Shown here piece after piece: positions 46,027 to 57,795 of a stretch of 64,000 nt of DNA; positions within the stretch are counted from its first letter, which is position 1; each line of letters begins with the position of its first letter. Location: assembly GCA_948567375.1 (NCBI GenBank), contig OX419760.1:58342001-58406000 (forward strand). Reading direction: 5' to 3'. Position numbers and translations under genes: made by a program. The notes under the pieces are model-generated. The model was not told the origin of the DNA. It searched no databases and was given only the letters and a program-made list of their open reading frames with translations. Origin of the DNA: Lunularia cruciata (Eukaryota > Streptophyta > Marchantiopsida > Lunulariales > Lunulariaceae).

Positions 46027-46832
46027 CTACCCCATTGGAGTACTCCCTTGCAATAACTCAATCTTGAAGGGCATACCTTGATCGGAGTGTAATCTTTTTG
46101 GCAGATCATCCAAAAACGTGTACACAAACTCTTGAACTATCTGATCAACCATTGCTTGATGAGACTCTTGGTCCTCCTCAGATTGTTTTTGTGCAATTGG
46201 CTTGATCCACACCGCAAATATAGACTTATCTTCCTCCAAAGCTTGCTCAATGGCTACTTCGCTAACAAACTTCCCTTCTAAGGACTCATCTTTCTTCCAA
46301 GCTTGCTCTATGGTTGCCTTCTTGGCAAACTTCCCATCTTGGGACTCTTCTCCCTTCAAGGTTTGCTTTATAGTTACCTTCCCAACAAACTTTCCATCTT
46401 GGGACTGACTATTCTTAAGTGCCTTACTTAGAGGTGCCAAACAACCTAATAGGAAATTCCTACCTTGGTGTTATACTTGAATTTTTTGTCGGGTCCAATC
46501 AAGTTGAACCTTATGACGTTCAAGCCAAGAATGATATCATAGTGTAGAGGTGCCACTACAAACCTCATACACTCCAAATACTCCTTCCCAATCTTGAAGG
46601 TAACAAGATGCAAGGTCCGGGATGTAGAACCCTTTCTACCGTCCGCCATTATCAATCTACATCCAATTATTGGCTTGATAGGAATACTCAATTCCTTTGC
46701 TACTTGCATAGATATACAATTCTCTGAACTTTTAGAATCAACCAAAATCCTACAACCTCGATTAGATATCATACCTTGCAAGTGAAGCAAACTTGCATAG
46801 GTCAAGCCTTCAATCCCAATGGAACTAATCAA
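46027..46832 (-). pseudogene. Protease and linker of the second member
   Basis: 46832-46446 encodes a retropepsin-like domain: GCRILVDSKSSENCIS (catalytic triad DSK instead of DSG) and APLHYDIILGLNVI. 46440-46027 is the linker to RT. It contains four imperfect repeats of 'SQDGKFVGKVTIKQTLK' type and ends VYTFLDDLPKRLHSD, the family's pre-RT motif. Confidence 0.75.
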
Positions 46833-46859
46833 GCTTCCAATAAGTGGCTCAAAATCTCC

Positions 46860-48031
46860 TATTGGGATTCCTTGTTTCTTTGATTATTCCACTCTACAAC
46901 CTCCACCTGGGTAACTTGTCGAGGTCACCCATTCTTGAGTAGACATTTAGCAATGCAATGCTCCAATTGGTGACAATAAAAAAATCACCATTTTGTCACA
47001 GTTTTTCTCTATCTGTAGTGCCAAATGGTCTTCGTTGAATGGCATCAATCTCCATTGGTGTTTGCTCCACTTTTGTGTAGTGTATCAGTAGGCTTTGTGG
47101 AGGTCGAGGTCAAGACCAAGTTGTTTCCACCAAAGAATCAAAACATTTGGCCAACCACATGGCTTCCTCCAAGTGTTGTGGCTCTCACATGGTTACCTCT
47201 AATTTGGTTCTTGCCTTCAAGCCCCTCACAAATTGATCTAGAGCTTCACCGTCCAATATATCTGGAATTTGCATGATGGTGTTTTGGAACTACGTGATGT
47301 AACTTCTTATAGAGCCAATTTTTTTCAACTCTACCAACTTATCCCATGCAGCTCGTGTGGCATTTATAGCTTGGAACCAACCAATTATTGTGCTCTTGAA
47401 TTCTGCCCATTTCAAGATTAGTGCAACAATTTTTGATTTAGCTCACTCCACTCAGAATCTCCACCAAAGCTTTGCTACTCCATCTAGTTGGCTAGAAGCC
47501 TAAAGAATCTATTTTTGCTCGTCTTGTAGATTGGTAGCTTCAAAATAACATTCACAATCAAACACAAAATTCTTCATTGCACTCGTGAGATTCTTGCCTT
47601 CAAATACTTTAGGTTTAGGGAATCTGATCCGATCTTCTCATTCTCAAATTGATACTCTCTCTACATGCCTCTTGTCATGGAAGATCTTGTTCATCCAACA
47701 ATTGAGTAAGGTGCTTTATTTTTTGCTGCATACCAAGGACAACATCGGGTATTGCCACGATGGTTGCTTCTCTATTACATCACCCCTAATCTATCTAATT
47801 TATTAACATATAAAACAACACGTCCACCGTTCTCCATAAGTTACAACCGAAAGTACCAAGGGTTCCTCAGATATGGTGATCATATGCATAAAATCTTGTC
47901 CAAAGTGTGAGGTGATGAATTGTGTGAAATGATGCTTGGGTAGTACTTGGACACAAAAATCTCAATGGTTTGGTGGAAGTGGATTTGGTGGTCCATAGAT
48001 TCCATCTATCCCATTCCTGCTCTGATACCAA
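46860..48031 (-). pseudogene. gag of the second member, with primer-binding site
   Basis: Broken minus-strand gag with a damaged zinc knuckle near 46970-47000. The perfect primer-binding site TGGTATCAGAGC lies at 48030-48019 on the minus strand, one base from the LTR. Confidence 0.7.
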
Positions 48032-48456
48032 TGTAAAAGACCAAAATTTAAGAGAGAAATAGGAGAATGGAAGTTCACATTGGGATGCTTGAATGTGGAA
48101 AAACTCCAAATGCCTAGCATGAGCTTCGGCTTTAGTATTTATAGATAGCATACAAGGCCCTTGAGAAGCTTCTCAAGAAGCTTCTTTGAGCCGCTTTCTT
48201 AGAGTGCAAGCCAAGTTAACCAAGAAGCTTCTCAAGAAGCTTCCTTCTAAAAGCCGTCTACTTGGCATGCAAGCTAAGCTAGTTCGAAGCTTCTAGAAAC
48301 TTTCTTCTAGAAGCTACTTGCTCGGGGCACGAGTTAACTAGTCAAGAAGCTTCCCAAGAAGTTTACTAGATACTTTTGGAATATTCTAGGCTAATTTGGT
48401 TTATTCTCTACTTCATTAGCCTTACTAACTATGTCGCTACACTTCTTATTGTTACA
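48032..48456 (-). mobile_element. 5' LTR (copy 4) of the second member
   Basis: Plus-strand ends tgtaaaagacc and attgttaca. TATA-like box on the minus strand at 48143-48134. HSE-type triplet GAAgcTTCtaGAA at 48286-48298 and further GAAgcTTC blocks at about 48170-48245 and 48345. Confidence 0.85.
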
Positions 48457-49910
48457 AGTAGGCTAATCAATAATGCCTTGATTTTCTCCTCTTCCATCTT
48501 GTTCCTCTCCGATAAGATCTTGTGATCCAAGAAGGTAACTTCCTTTTGCCAAAAGATACACTTTGACTTCTTGTAATAAAATTTTCATTGACTTAATCAT
48601 CTTAGGACTTCTCGCATATGATTTTTATATTATGCTTCTATCTTGCTATAGATTAAAATATCATCCAAGAACAATACCATGTACCAATCTAATTGCACAT
48701 CCAGCAACCGATGCATTTGATCCATGAAGACTGTTGGAGTATTAGTGAGCCCAAAAGAAAGAACTTTCTACTCAAGATGCCCATACCTTGTGCAAAAATT
48801 AATCTTTTGCACATTTTCTATATCAATTGGAATACACAAATAGCTGCTTTGGAGATCCAACATTGAGAAATATAGTGCTCCACTCAATTGATTAAGTAAA
48901 TCATCAATTCAAGACAAGGGATATGCATTCTTCATTGTCTGTTTGTTGACATCATGATAATCAATACAAAAGCAAAGTCCTCTATTCTTCTTTGGCACAA
49001 ATAATATTGGTGCTCCTTGAGTAAATATACTATGCTGTATAGAATATTTCTCCAACAACTCTATCAATGTTGTTCAAAACTCATGCAACTCCTTTGGTGA
49101 GATCCAATAGATTGGTCTACTCATTGGCGTACTTCTTGCCAATAACTCAATTTTGAAGGGCATACTCCAATCGGAGGGTAATGTTTTTGGGAGATCATCT
49201 AGAATACATTTGAAAACTCTTTAACTATTTGATTAACCATCACTTGATGAAGCTTTTTGCCTTTTCTAGATTCTCAATGCGTAATTGGTTTGATCCACAC
49301 CATAAAAATAGATTTATCATCATTCAAAGCTTGTTGTATGGTTGCTTTATTGATAAACTACACATCTTGGGACTTATCTTCCTTAAAAGCTTGATCTATG
49401 ACTCATTTCTTGACAAACTTTCCATCTTGGGATTTATTATTCTTAGATATCTTACTCAAAGGTGCCAAACAACCTAATTGGAAATTTCTACCTTGGTATT
49501 GTACTTGAACTTATCATTGGGTCCAATTAAATTGAACAGTGTGGTGTTCAAGCTAAGGTAAACCTAGAATGATATCATAGTGTAGAGGTGCCACTACAAA
49601 CCTTATATATTCCACATACTCCTTTTCAATCTTGAATGGCACAAGATGTGAGGTATAGAATGCACACCCCTTTTTACCATCTGCCATAATTAATCTACTT
49701 TTAATTATTGGCTTTATAGGAATATTTAATTATTTTTCTAATTGTATGCACATACAATTTTCTAAACTTCTAAAATCCACCAAAATCCTACAATCACAAT
49801 CAGATATTATATCTTGCAAGAGAAGTAAACTTACATAGGTTGAGCTTTCAATCCCATTGGAACTAATCAAGTTTTTTGTAGGTGGTTTGAAATCTCATAT
49901 TAGGATTCTT
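48457..49910 (-). pseudogene. RT and protease of the split element
   Basis: The minus strand matches 45365-46860 of the second member in order: RT palm around 48640-48720, RT fingers near 48900-49010, the linker at 49120-49440 and protease at 49480-49860. No frame longer than about 80 codons survives. Confidence 0.7.
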
Positions 49911-51132
49911 CATTTCTTTGATCATTTTTCTTTGTAAACTCCACAAACAATGATTTTTTGAGGTAGTCCATTCTTGAATGGACATTCAACAATATGATAT
50001 CCAATTTGGCAACAATTAAAATAACCACCATTTTGTTGCAATCTTTCTCTATCTATAATGCCAAGTGGTGTATATTGGATGGCATCAATCTCTATTGGTG
50101 TTGCTTCCTCCACTTATGTGTAATGTATAAGTAGGTTTTGTGGAGGTCAAGGTCAAGGTCGAGACCAAGTTGCTGCAACCAAGGAATCAAAGTGTTCAGC
50201 CAGTTGCATGGCTTCCTCCAAGTGTGTTTAGTTCTCACATAATCATCTCTATTTTGGTTTGTGATTTAAAACCCCTCACAAATCAATCAAAGTTTCACCT
50301 TCTAGTATATCTAGAATTTGCATGATAGTGTTCTAGAATTATATGATGTAGCTTCTTATAAAGGCAGTCTGCTTCAACTTTGCCAACCTATCTTATACAA
50401 CTCATGTGATATTTATAACTTGGAATCAATAATTATTGCACTCTTGAATTTTTTCCATGTCAAGATGGGTGCAACAAATTGTTCAGCTTGTTCTATTCGG
50501 AACTACCACCATAGCTTTGCTACTCCATCCAATTGGCTAGAAGCCAAGAGAATTTGTTTCCTTGTTCCTTTCGGAACCACCACCATAGCTTTGCTACTCC
50601 ATCCAATTGGCTAGAAGCCAAGAGAATTTGTTTCTGTTCATCTTGAAGACTTGTAGTTTCAAAGTAACCTTCATAGTTAAAAAAAATAATCTCCACTACA
50701 CCTAGTAGATTCTTACCTTCAAATATTTGGGTTTTGGAAATTGGATTCACTCTTCCTCTTCTTGAAATGGTGCTCTCTATACCTACTCTTATTGTTGATG
50801 ATCTTTTTCTTCCAACAATTGAGTAAGGTGCTTGATTTGTTATTCCATGGCAATGTTAACCTCAGGTATTGCCACTTTGAATACTACTTTATCAAACTAC
50901 CTATAGTTGATTTAAATTAACATGTCAACCATTCTCCATAAGTTACAATCGGAAGTACCAAAGGTTCAATAGACAAGGTGATAGCATTCAAAAAATTTAA
51001 CCTAAAGTGTTAGATGATGAATTGAGTGAAATGATACTTGGGTAGTACATGGACACCAAATCCCAATGGTTTGGAAAAAATGGATTTGATGGTCCTTAAA
51101 TTCTATCCAACCCATTCGTGCTCTAATACCAA
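49911..51132 (-). pseudogene. gag of the split element, with damaged PBS
   Basis: Minus strand: the zinc-knuckle segment GGYFNCCQIGYHIVECPF (50040-49960) has lost one ligand. The capsid region around 50750-50520 contains DGVAKLWWWFRKE, a gag-core type motif. A primer-binding site with one change (TGGTATTAGAGC on the minus strand) lies at 51131-51120. Confidence 0.7.
50497..50640. repeat. 72-bp tandem duplication within gag
   Basis: The phrase 'accaccatagctttgctact' through 'gccaagagaatttgtttc' occurs twice in succession with almost no change. Neither the second member nor the 17-kb fragment has it, so it arose after insertion. Confidence 0.85.
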
Positions 51133-51575
51133 TGTAAAAGACCAAGACCAAGGAAAGAAATAAGAGAATGGAAGATCAGAATGGAAAAACACATTGGGAC
51201 ATTCAAATAAGTGAAACTCCAAATGCCTAGCATGAGCTTGGGCTTTGGTATTTATAGCAAATCATACAAGGCTCTTGAAAAGCTTCTCAAGAAACTTTCT
51301 CAAAGACACTTTTTTAGAGTGCAAGTCAAGCTAATCAGGAAAATTCTCAAAAAGCTTCATTCTAGAAGTCTCCTACTTGGCATGCAAGCTAAGCTAGCCA
51401 AGAAAATTTCCAACAAACTTCCCTCTAGATGTCACTTACTTGGCATGCAAGTTAAACTAGCCAAGAAGCTTACCAAGAAATTTCCTCCTATGAGTCTAGT
51501 TGGCATGCACGGTACCCAATACTTGGAAGGTACCAAGAAGCTTCCTAGATGCTTCTAGAATATTCTAGGCTAATA
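51133..51575 (-). mobile_element. 5' LTR (copy 5), truncated, of the split element
   Basis: Starts tgtaaaagacc on the plus strand after the primer-binding site. TATA-like TATAAATACC on the minus strand near 51257. HSE-type GAAGCTTC-like blocks lie between 51275 and 51560. The upstream 50-60 bp of the LTR are missing, replaced by 'aactttctatcc'. Confidence 0.75.
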
Positions 51576-54500
51576 ACTTTCTATCCTTTCCTTCACTATG
51601 GTCAGATTGGAGTAGAGGTTTGCAATCTTCCTTGATGGAGAGACATTGTCAACATACAATAAATTCTCTCTTAATTGACTCATCCATTCTTCCAGCCACT
51701 AGAGCACATCTTTGTTTGTGCTCCAGCAAGTATGTATGCTCTTGGATCCTATCTCTATATTGATGAGATGCCACCTAATTTTGGTCCACCTGTTTGGCTC
51801 TTTGTCAATAACTTGTGAGTGTGGTTTCACACTTGTGAGTGTGGTTTTACACTAGATGCAATAGCCATCCAATGATATGATGTCCTTGTGGAGGACAAAG
51901 GATAACTACCCATGATGGCATCAATGATATAGGGTTTGCTATAGCATGAGAGAGTGTATATCTTGCTTGGAGGGAGTGTTTGTACGCAATGTATTGCATA
52001 CAACACATGTCAAAGTAAACTTATATTTGATGCAAGATGATTAGGTGATAGTGGCGGATATTGTGGTTACATACCTTACACATGATGTAGAGAATGACTA
52101 CTCATCCTCTGGGATGGGTAGTGAGCAGAATAGTAGTCACAAGATCACTTCTTTGTTCCTCTAGCCTTGGAGTTATATGGAGCTATGGACACAATGTTTA
52201 ATAGATTTGTGAAGGAGTGCATGAGAGTTTGTCATATTAGATGTCAAGGGAGGTCACACTCTCACACTCATACATTATAAAATACTTTAGACCGCATGTG
52301 TCCATTGTTCTAGAGAACATGAGTCGGTGCAATCCATAAGAAAGTAATCATACTAGGTGATATTTCTTCGGATACTCTAGTAATTTGTAAACTTTCCTAA
52401 CTTGCATAACTTAAATATCTTAGGTGTAATAGAGCAAATTTATCATATTGATACTAGTAGGGCCTAGTTCCATTTTACCTCTCCCTTGTAAAGCTTGATG
52501 GGGTCTTCCCTCCTTCATGAGTTCTACTTGGTCGCCTCTTTTCTTATGTTGTATCCTCTTCTTATGTTGTATCCTCGTGGGGCTTGATGCGATCTTCCTC
52601 TCTTCCTTGTTATCCCGCGCGGTTCGCCTTTTTATGTGATCTGGATCATCCGTTTTTGTTCCCATCACTCAAATAACCTCCTAGGATCGTACCATGCCGG
52701 AATCTTATGTGAACTGTAGCATGCCGAATATGTTGGGCGAACGTATCTCAATATTGTCGATCTCGAATTCATGTGAGCATTGAAGGAAAAGCAAGCCGGA
52801 CCGACGGGGAGTATCACGTCTTTCGGAGGCCATGTACAAACGCTCGATTTCCAGCGTCAACCTTCCCAGATGTGCTCAGGCTTCCAGCACATTTTAAGCA
52901 CAAGAATCCAGAGCGATTAGGCCTCATCCAGAGTCTTGATGAGACCTATTCTTCCACCCGAGCGTTAGCGCACGATCCACTACAAGTTACAAGCTAAAAG
53001 GTATAGAACTAAATAAACAATGTTACTTGCAATATGATTCAAACATATTTAATGTCATGAGTGCTAATTTTTCTTTTGCATATGGTCTAGGATTAATCTC
53101 ATGTTCGATGGAGGTACTAGCTCGAAAATGAGAGAAAATAAATTACAATATTAGATTAAGTAATGTTCTGTTTAGGTAAGTAAAATTATATGGTAATGCC
53201 TACAAATAAGTATGTCAATCTTGTACCACAAGATAGAGTTGGTATACTGTAATTTACCTCCAGTAAGTTTATAATGACTATAATGGAATCCCAGTCCTAA
53301 GTTCTCTATGAATTTTAACAGAATGAATGATTGAGAACATGGTGAACTCTATTTTCTGCTTTACAAAAATAGAAGATATTCTAGAAAAATCATTATCTTG
53401 AAGTTTCAAATCTGATGCAAATTCAACTCACTTTGAAATTTATAGCCACAAAGCCATTACAGTATTCCACGTCAAGTTGCTTCAATTTGATCTAGTATTA
53501 CCCCTTGAACATTTTAGAAAATAATCTGATTGATGGTTGTAAAATCGATAATAGAAGTATTCCTAATAAATTCTGATTTTCTCTACTAAAGTGGTTCATA
53601 CCAACTAGTTTCTGAAAGATCAAATTTGAAGAAAAATATGCTTGATCTTACCCTAAACGGCCAAAGATGGGGTCTTCCATCCTTCATGTGTTCTTCGTGG
53701 TCGCCTTTTTTCGCCCTAAACGGCCAAATCTACTTTTCGGAACGTACCACAATGCCTTGTCAAGTCAAATGGTCTTAAAGTTCCAGTTTGCTCGAGGAGT
53801 AAATATTTTCACCCGCTAACTGTGCCTCAAATAGAAGTACTCCTTGAGAGACGGGAACAGTCGGACTATAAACATCTTTAAATCAATGTGATAGTTTTAA
53901 CATAATTTGATCTTCGATTGCAGTCGAAGTGAACCATCTCCAAAGAGCGATGGATTGCTCACCCGCACTAGGCCTTCATCTTGACTGAAAATTTCAACCT
54001 TTACCCGTCTACTGTATGGGCAGCTTAATTTGCCTTCATGCGTTTTGCACGGGTGGAAGACCTCACTTCTAAAATGTCTTGTAAGTAGCCGAATGCATCG
54101 CCGGTGCCGAAATGGAAGTTGTTGAAAGGCCCTTGCCGGTTCCGGAAGCTATATACATGGAAACCGGCTTTTAGAACGCATTACTCCTTTGTGCTCCTGT
54201 CCCCGACCTCTCCTAGTTCATTCAAGTGAATGAACTTGGAAGGTGTCTCAGATGTGAGTGGTATCATCTGAAGGTCGTGGTTTATTCGGATCGGAGGGTG
54301 TCACAGATATAAGTCTTATCGTCTGAAGCTCTTTGATGATGGATGGTACAATTCCGTGTATGTTGTGTAGCTGGTGACCCTTCTCATGTCTGGACGATCA
54401 CGACCATTCTGACGTTCTGATTCTCAAATCCAAACTTTTGTGCTAGATCAAGGTCAGTTTCCATTGGAATGCTCAATTTTGTTGATCCAAGAAGTTCCAG

Positions 54501-54590
54501 AGGTTAAAGCGAAAGGAGAACGTCGCCCTCTTCAACTCGTGGCAAGTTTTGTTTAAATTAGCCGTAACCATAGTAGCTCTTGAAAAACAT
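51576..54590. other. Unassigned intergenic DNA
   Basis: 51.6-52.4 kb is AT-rich and might be a decayed retroelement. From about 52.7 kb the sequence is less AT-rich, like the gene island. A 74-codon frame at 52773-52997 (SIEGKASRTDGEYHVFRRP...) has no recognised motif. A phrase 'ggggtcttcc.tccttcatg.gttct.c.tggtcgcct' occurs at 52499-52540 and again at 53670-53708. No search for the missing hydrolase exon here gave a match. Confidence 0.4.
53651..53727. repeat. 15-bp direct repeat flanking a 47-bp copied segment
   Basis: ccctaaacggccaaa is found at both ends. The segment between matches 52499-52540. This looks like filler DNA templated from 1.1 kb away during break repair. Confidence 0.6.
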
Positions 54591-54599
54591 GCCATCTTT

Positions 54600-54790
54600 G
54601 TGGTTGATTAGGCTGATCATGATCTGCAAAGAAGGCTGGATGATCAAGAAGTGACGAGAAAAGTACACATGCATCTTTAGGTTGGAACTAAGTGTAGTCG
54701 AATTAGTCTTCAATTTTGTTCATCCATCCCATCGATGAACAAAATTTGACGAATGTTGAATCAGATAACCATGGAGTGTCTACCAACCAC
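54600..54790. repeat. Direct repeat of the gene's 3' flank (copy at 61690-61930)
   Basis: Shares 'ggct.atcatgatct', 'tcaagaag.gatgaga' and especially 'tagtcgaattagt.ttcaattttgttcatcc.tcc.atcga' with 61690-61930. It suggests that another gene of the cluster once ended here. Confidence 0.65.
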
Positions 54791-54869
54791 GTGAAAGGAG
54801 CTCTACTTCTCCGATACCTGAAATATACTTACTCCATGGTGGTCCCAATGATTATCAGGCATTGTGCAG

Positions 54870-55013
54870 GAATTCGAAATCTTAGTTTCGGAGGCTTCGG
54901 CGAGAATGGATACAGATACATAGATATAAACGGATCACTCTGGCGTTTGTAGAGCAGAATCGGAATCCAGCCCTTCGTATCAGGCACTTGTCGAATTCTT
55001 GACAGCAATCATG
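54870..55013 (+). pseudogene. Residual hydrolase exon upstream of the NB-ARC gene
   Basis: After a conserved acceptor (gtgcag|gaattc), this exon aligns over its whole length with 11330-11181: EFEILVSEASARMDTDT, then TDHSGVCRAESESS and YQALVEFLTAIM before the donor gtattcc. It is 6 bp shorter and contains TAG and TAA in frame around 54921-54930. The main hydrolase exon with the nucleophile elbow is not found upstream, so hydrolase activity is lost at this locus. Confidence 0.8.
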
Positions 55014-55259
55014 GTATTCCCTAATTGAATCGTTTACCGTAACTGACTATTGCTACTTGAAGATTTCGTCGGATGAAACAATTTCTTGCTACTCTATCCT
55101 CCGACACTATTTCATTTCACAGTGTATAGACCCATCCTATTGAGATCTTTCTATACGTGTGGAACCCAGGGCAACAATTAAGATATGGTGGGGCAGAGTG
55201 GCTATAAATCAGAGCTGGTTACCTATAATAAATTCGCGTCAACTAGCTAGTTGAACCGG

Positions 55260-57759
55260 ATGAAAGATCTAAGCGCTGTAATACACATCAAACTTGATAT
55301 CTGCGTTTTGCAGGTGGAGGTCAAGTCCGAAGGTCCGGAAGAACCTTGTTTCTCTCCTGCCAGAAATGACTTGAAATTAGTGCACACGGTAGATTCAGAA
55401 TCTTTCGGCAAGTCTCGTTCCTTCATTGTGAGTAGAGGGGGTATCGAAGCTTACGTCCGACGAGAGAGAACGGAGAGACTCATTTTGGATGCGTTAGAAG
55501 ACAAAGATGGACCAACTGTGGTTCTATTACACGGTAACCCTGGGGCGGGGAAATCTACCTTAGCTAGATATATAGGTGTTCATTACTCAACCTATAATCA
55601 GCAGCTGCAAGCCCAAATCCAACCTGTCGTGGGATCTGGCAGTTCTAGTTTACTCCACTCTCAGCGGTATACAAATTTTACCGTCGTTTTCTTAGAATGT
55701 GGGCTTGGGGCCAGTCCCAGATCAAAGCAACTAGAGCTCCTCCAGAACCTTAGTCCAGAAACAGAGATAGAAGTTACTGAAGAAGTAAAGATCCAGGATA
55801 TTGTCAAGATCGAAAGCAGATTACGAAGGATTCTCGAGTTGCGAGAAACACTCATTATCCTAGATGATGACTGGGATTTTCTCATCGTGTGCGCCTTTCT
55901 TCGGCTTGTGGAAAGCTCAAGCCGTAGTAATGTTAAACTTTTAGTAACTTCTCGGAAATCCCTGTTATGGTCAATGTCTACATCAATAGAAATTATGCGG
56001 ACAACTGTGGCCGAAGCACAGCAGATTCTTGCGAGCCATGCAGGACTGGCGCACAACGATATACCATCACCTTTGAAGGTTTGAATTCAAAACATTTCTT
56101 GTTCACCAATTCAAATTTGTTGCAGGCGATGTTAATTCGTGAAGGTGCGGATCGAATCTAGGGACAGCTTGAAGAGAGTTTCTATATCTCGTTTGTGGAC
56201 AAGTTCTGTAAAGATCAGGGTTTCTAACAATATGTTATACGCATATTCTCTTGGAATTTTCTGGGCCGTTAAGTAGGTATAGTATAGTTTTCTCTAGACC
56301 AATCACTAAGTCTATTAAGTTATAATTCAAAATCTACATAGACCTGGAGGAACTTGCTGTCTATGATACGGTCTGCACAGTGAGAGACTGTTGTGCAATT
56401 CCTAAATCTATTAATTGAGGTCGCAGTCTATGAAATCCAATTAATATTGGCATACTTCCCTTGGTTTGCAATTTTTTGTCTTCCACACTAACAGTAGAAT
56501 ATGTTTCCAAAATTTTTAATTGTCAGGATGTTGTTCATCGTTTGGTGGAACAAACTCAGTGTAACGCACTGGCTCTGGCGATGGTGGGGACGAGGATAAG
56601 CAGGAGCAAGAACTCAGATCGTGAAGAGTGGGAAACGGTGGCAAGAAGCTACTCAAGCGCAGTGATGCAAGAATTCGTTGGAGAAGACATACATTCAACT
56701 TCCCAGCCGGTACTTGATTTACGATACAAATGGTCTATTGGGCAGACATTGTTGATGACGTACAGAGATTTACCACCGGATTCCAAACGACTGCTCATCT
56801 TAATTGCTAGCAGTCACAGCAAATCCATACCCCGTCATGTTCTGTGCACTCTCTTCACCAGACTACAGCTTTCAGTCGGAGGAGATCCGTCGCTTTTCCA
56901 GGATCACTTGAAACGACTGATGGAAAATGGAACGATGCTGCAAGTCCAGGACCATTTCGAATTAATCTTTGATCCTGAGAGTACAGTTTCATACTGGAAA
57001 AAGGGTGCTCCATACGAGACTTTTGGATTGCATGACATGCAACGAGAGTTCATCATCGAGCACGAGGAGACGAGAAAGGACGTCGAAAAGGTGATGGCTC
57101 ACTTGCTGGGTACTACGGTGGATAAGAAACAATCTTCGCAAACATGTGCAGGGAGCGGTGAAATCCCAAGGAGTAAACACCTTGACGACAGTGTCCTGGC
57201 ACTCTGCAGTCTCTTCTTACGGGAGCAATATGCGAAGGAAGCAAGCAGAAACCTCGAAATGAGTGACCTCCATGCGGAGTACAGCCGTCTGAAAGAGCTA
57301 AGGAGTGCACTGGGGCCTCTTGTGTTTGTCATGCGAGATCAAGCCGTGGAATGCAACAAGGATTTGCAGTTGATTCGCTGTGCAAGGCAGGTAGGGGTTG
57401 GACCTGCTTGCGGGAAATGTATTACGTGTGTGCTTTACTGTTATAGTTGCAAGAACGATCTGATAATGCTGAAGTGGGAGTACTAGCAGTAACTGGTTTT
57501 GACTGATGGGACCCCGGACCACACATACTCTTATTTCTGAACCACATTTACCTTTATTACAATAATGAAATATAGATACAGTCCTTAGAGTAATACAAGT
57601 CTGCGTGCTAACTGAAAGTATCTTGTGCACATGTGAAGATCGAATTCCGATCATGAACTATATTATTCTGGCTTATCGGGAGTTCAATTGCAGATGTATT
57701 CGTTGGAAATGCATGATAAGTAGTACATTTGAATCAAAGGTCTGCTCTAGACCGATGTG

Positions 57760-57795
<36 letters not shown>

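Larger units (their letters stand above)
42806..48456 (-). mobile_element. Chromodomain gypsy element, HSE-rich family, second member
   Basis: 5.65 kb with LTRs at 42806-43242 and 48032-48456 that differ by roughly 10% by eye. It has a perfect initiator-Met primer-binding site and a polypurine tract on the minus strand. It sits inside the older member: left flank 42780-42805 and right flank 48457 onward join to the family RT/RNase H sequence (compare 45330-45450). No clear target duplication remains. All genes are broken. Confidence 0.85.
31412..51575 (-). mobile_element. Chromodomain-type gypsy element of the HSE-rich family, split by three insertions
   Basis: On the minus strand the order is: 5' LTR (51575-51133, upstream end truncated), gag, protease, RT (51132-48457), a whole second family member (48456-42806), RNase H to integrase zinc domain (42805-41784), an unidentified insert (41783-39606), integrase (39605-39341), a complete other gypsy element (39340-32735), integrase end and chromodomain (32729-31920), 3' LTR (31919-31412). 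At each break the flanking sequences join to match the intact family copy at 42.8-48.5 kb. Without the insertions the element is about 5.6 kb. All reading frames are broken. Confidence 0.8.

Noticed and set aside
56126-56161. Alternative exon after the gttgcag acceptor
   Set aside because: It stops after 11 codons; the acceptor at 56526 restores an open NB-ARC in phase.
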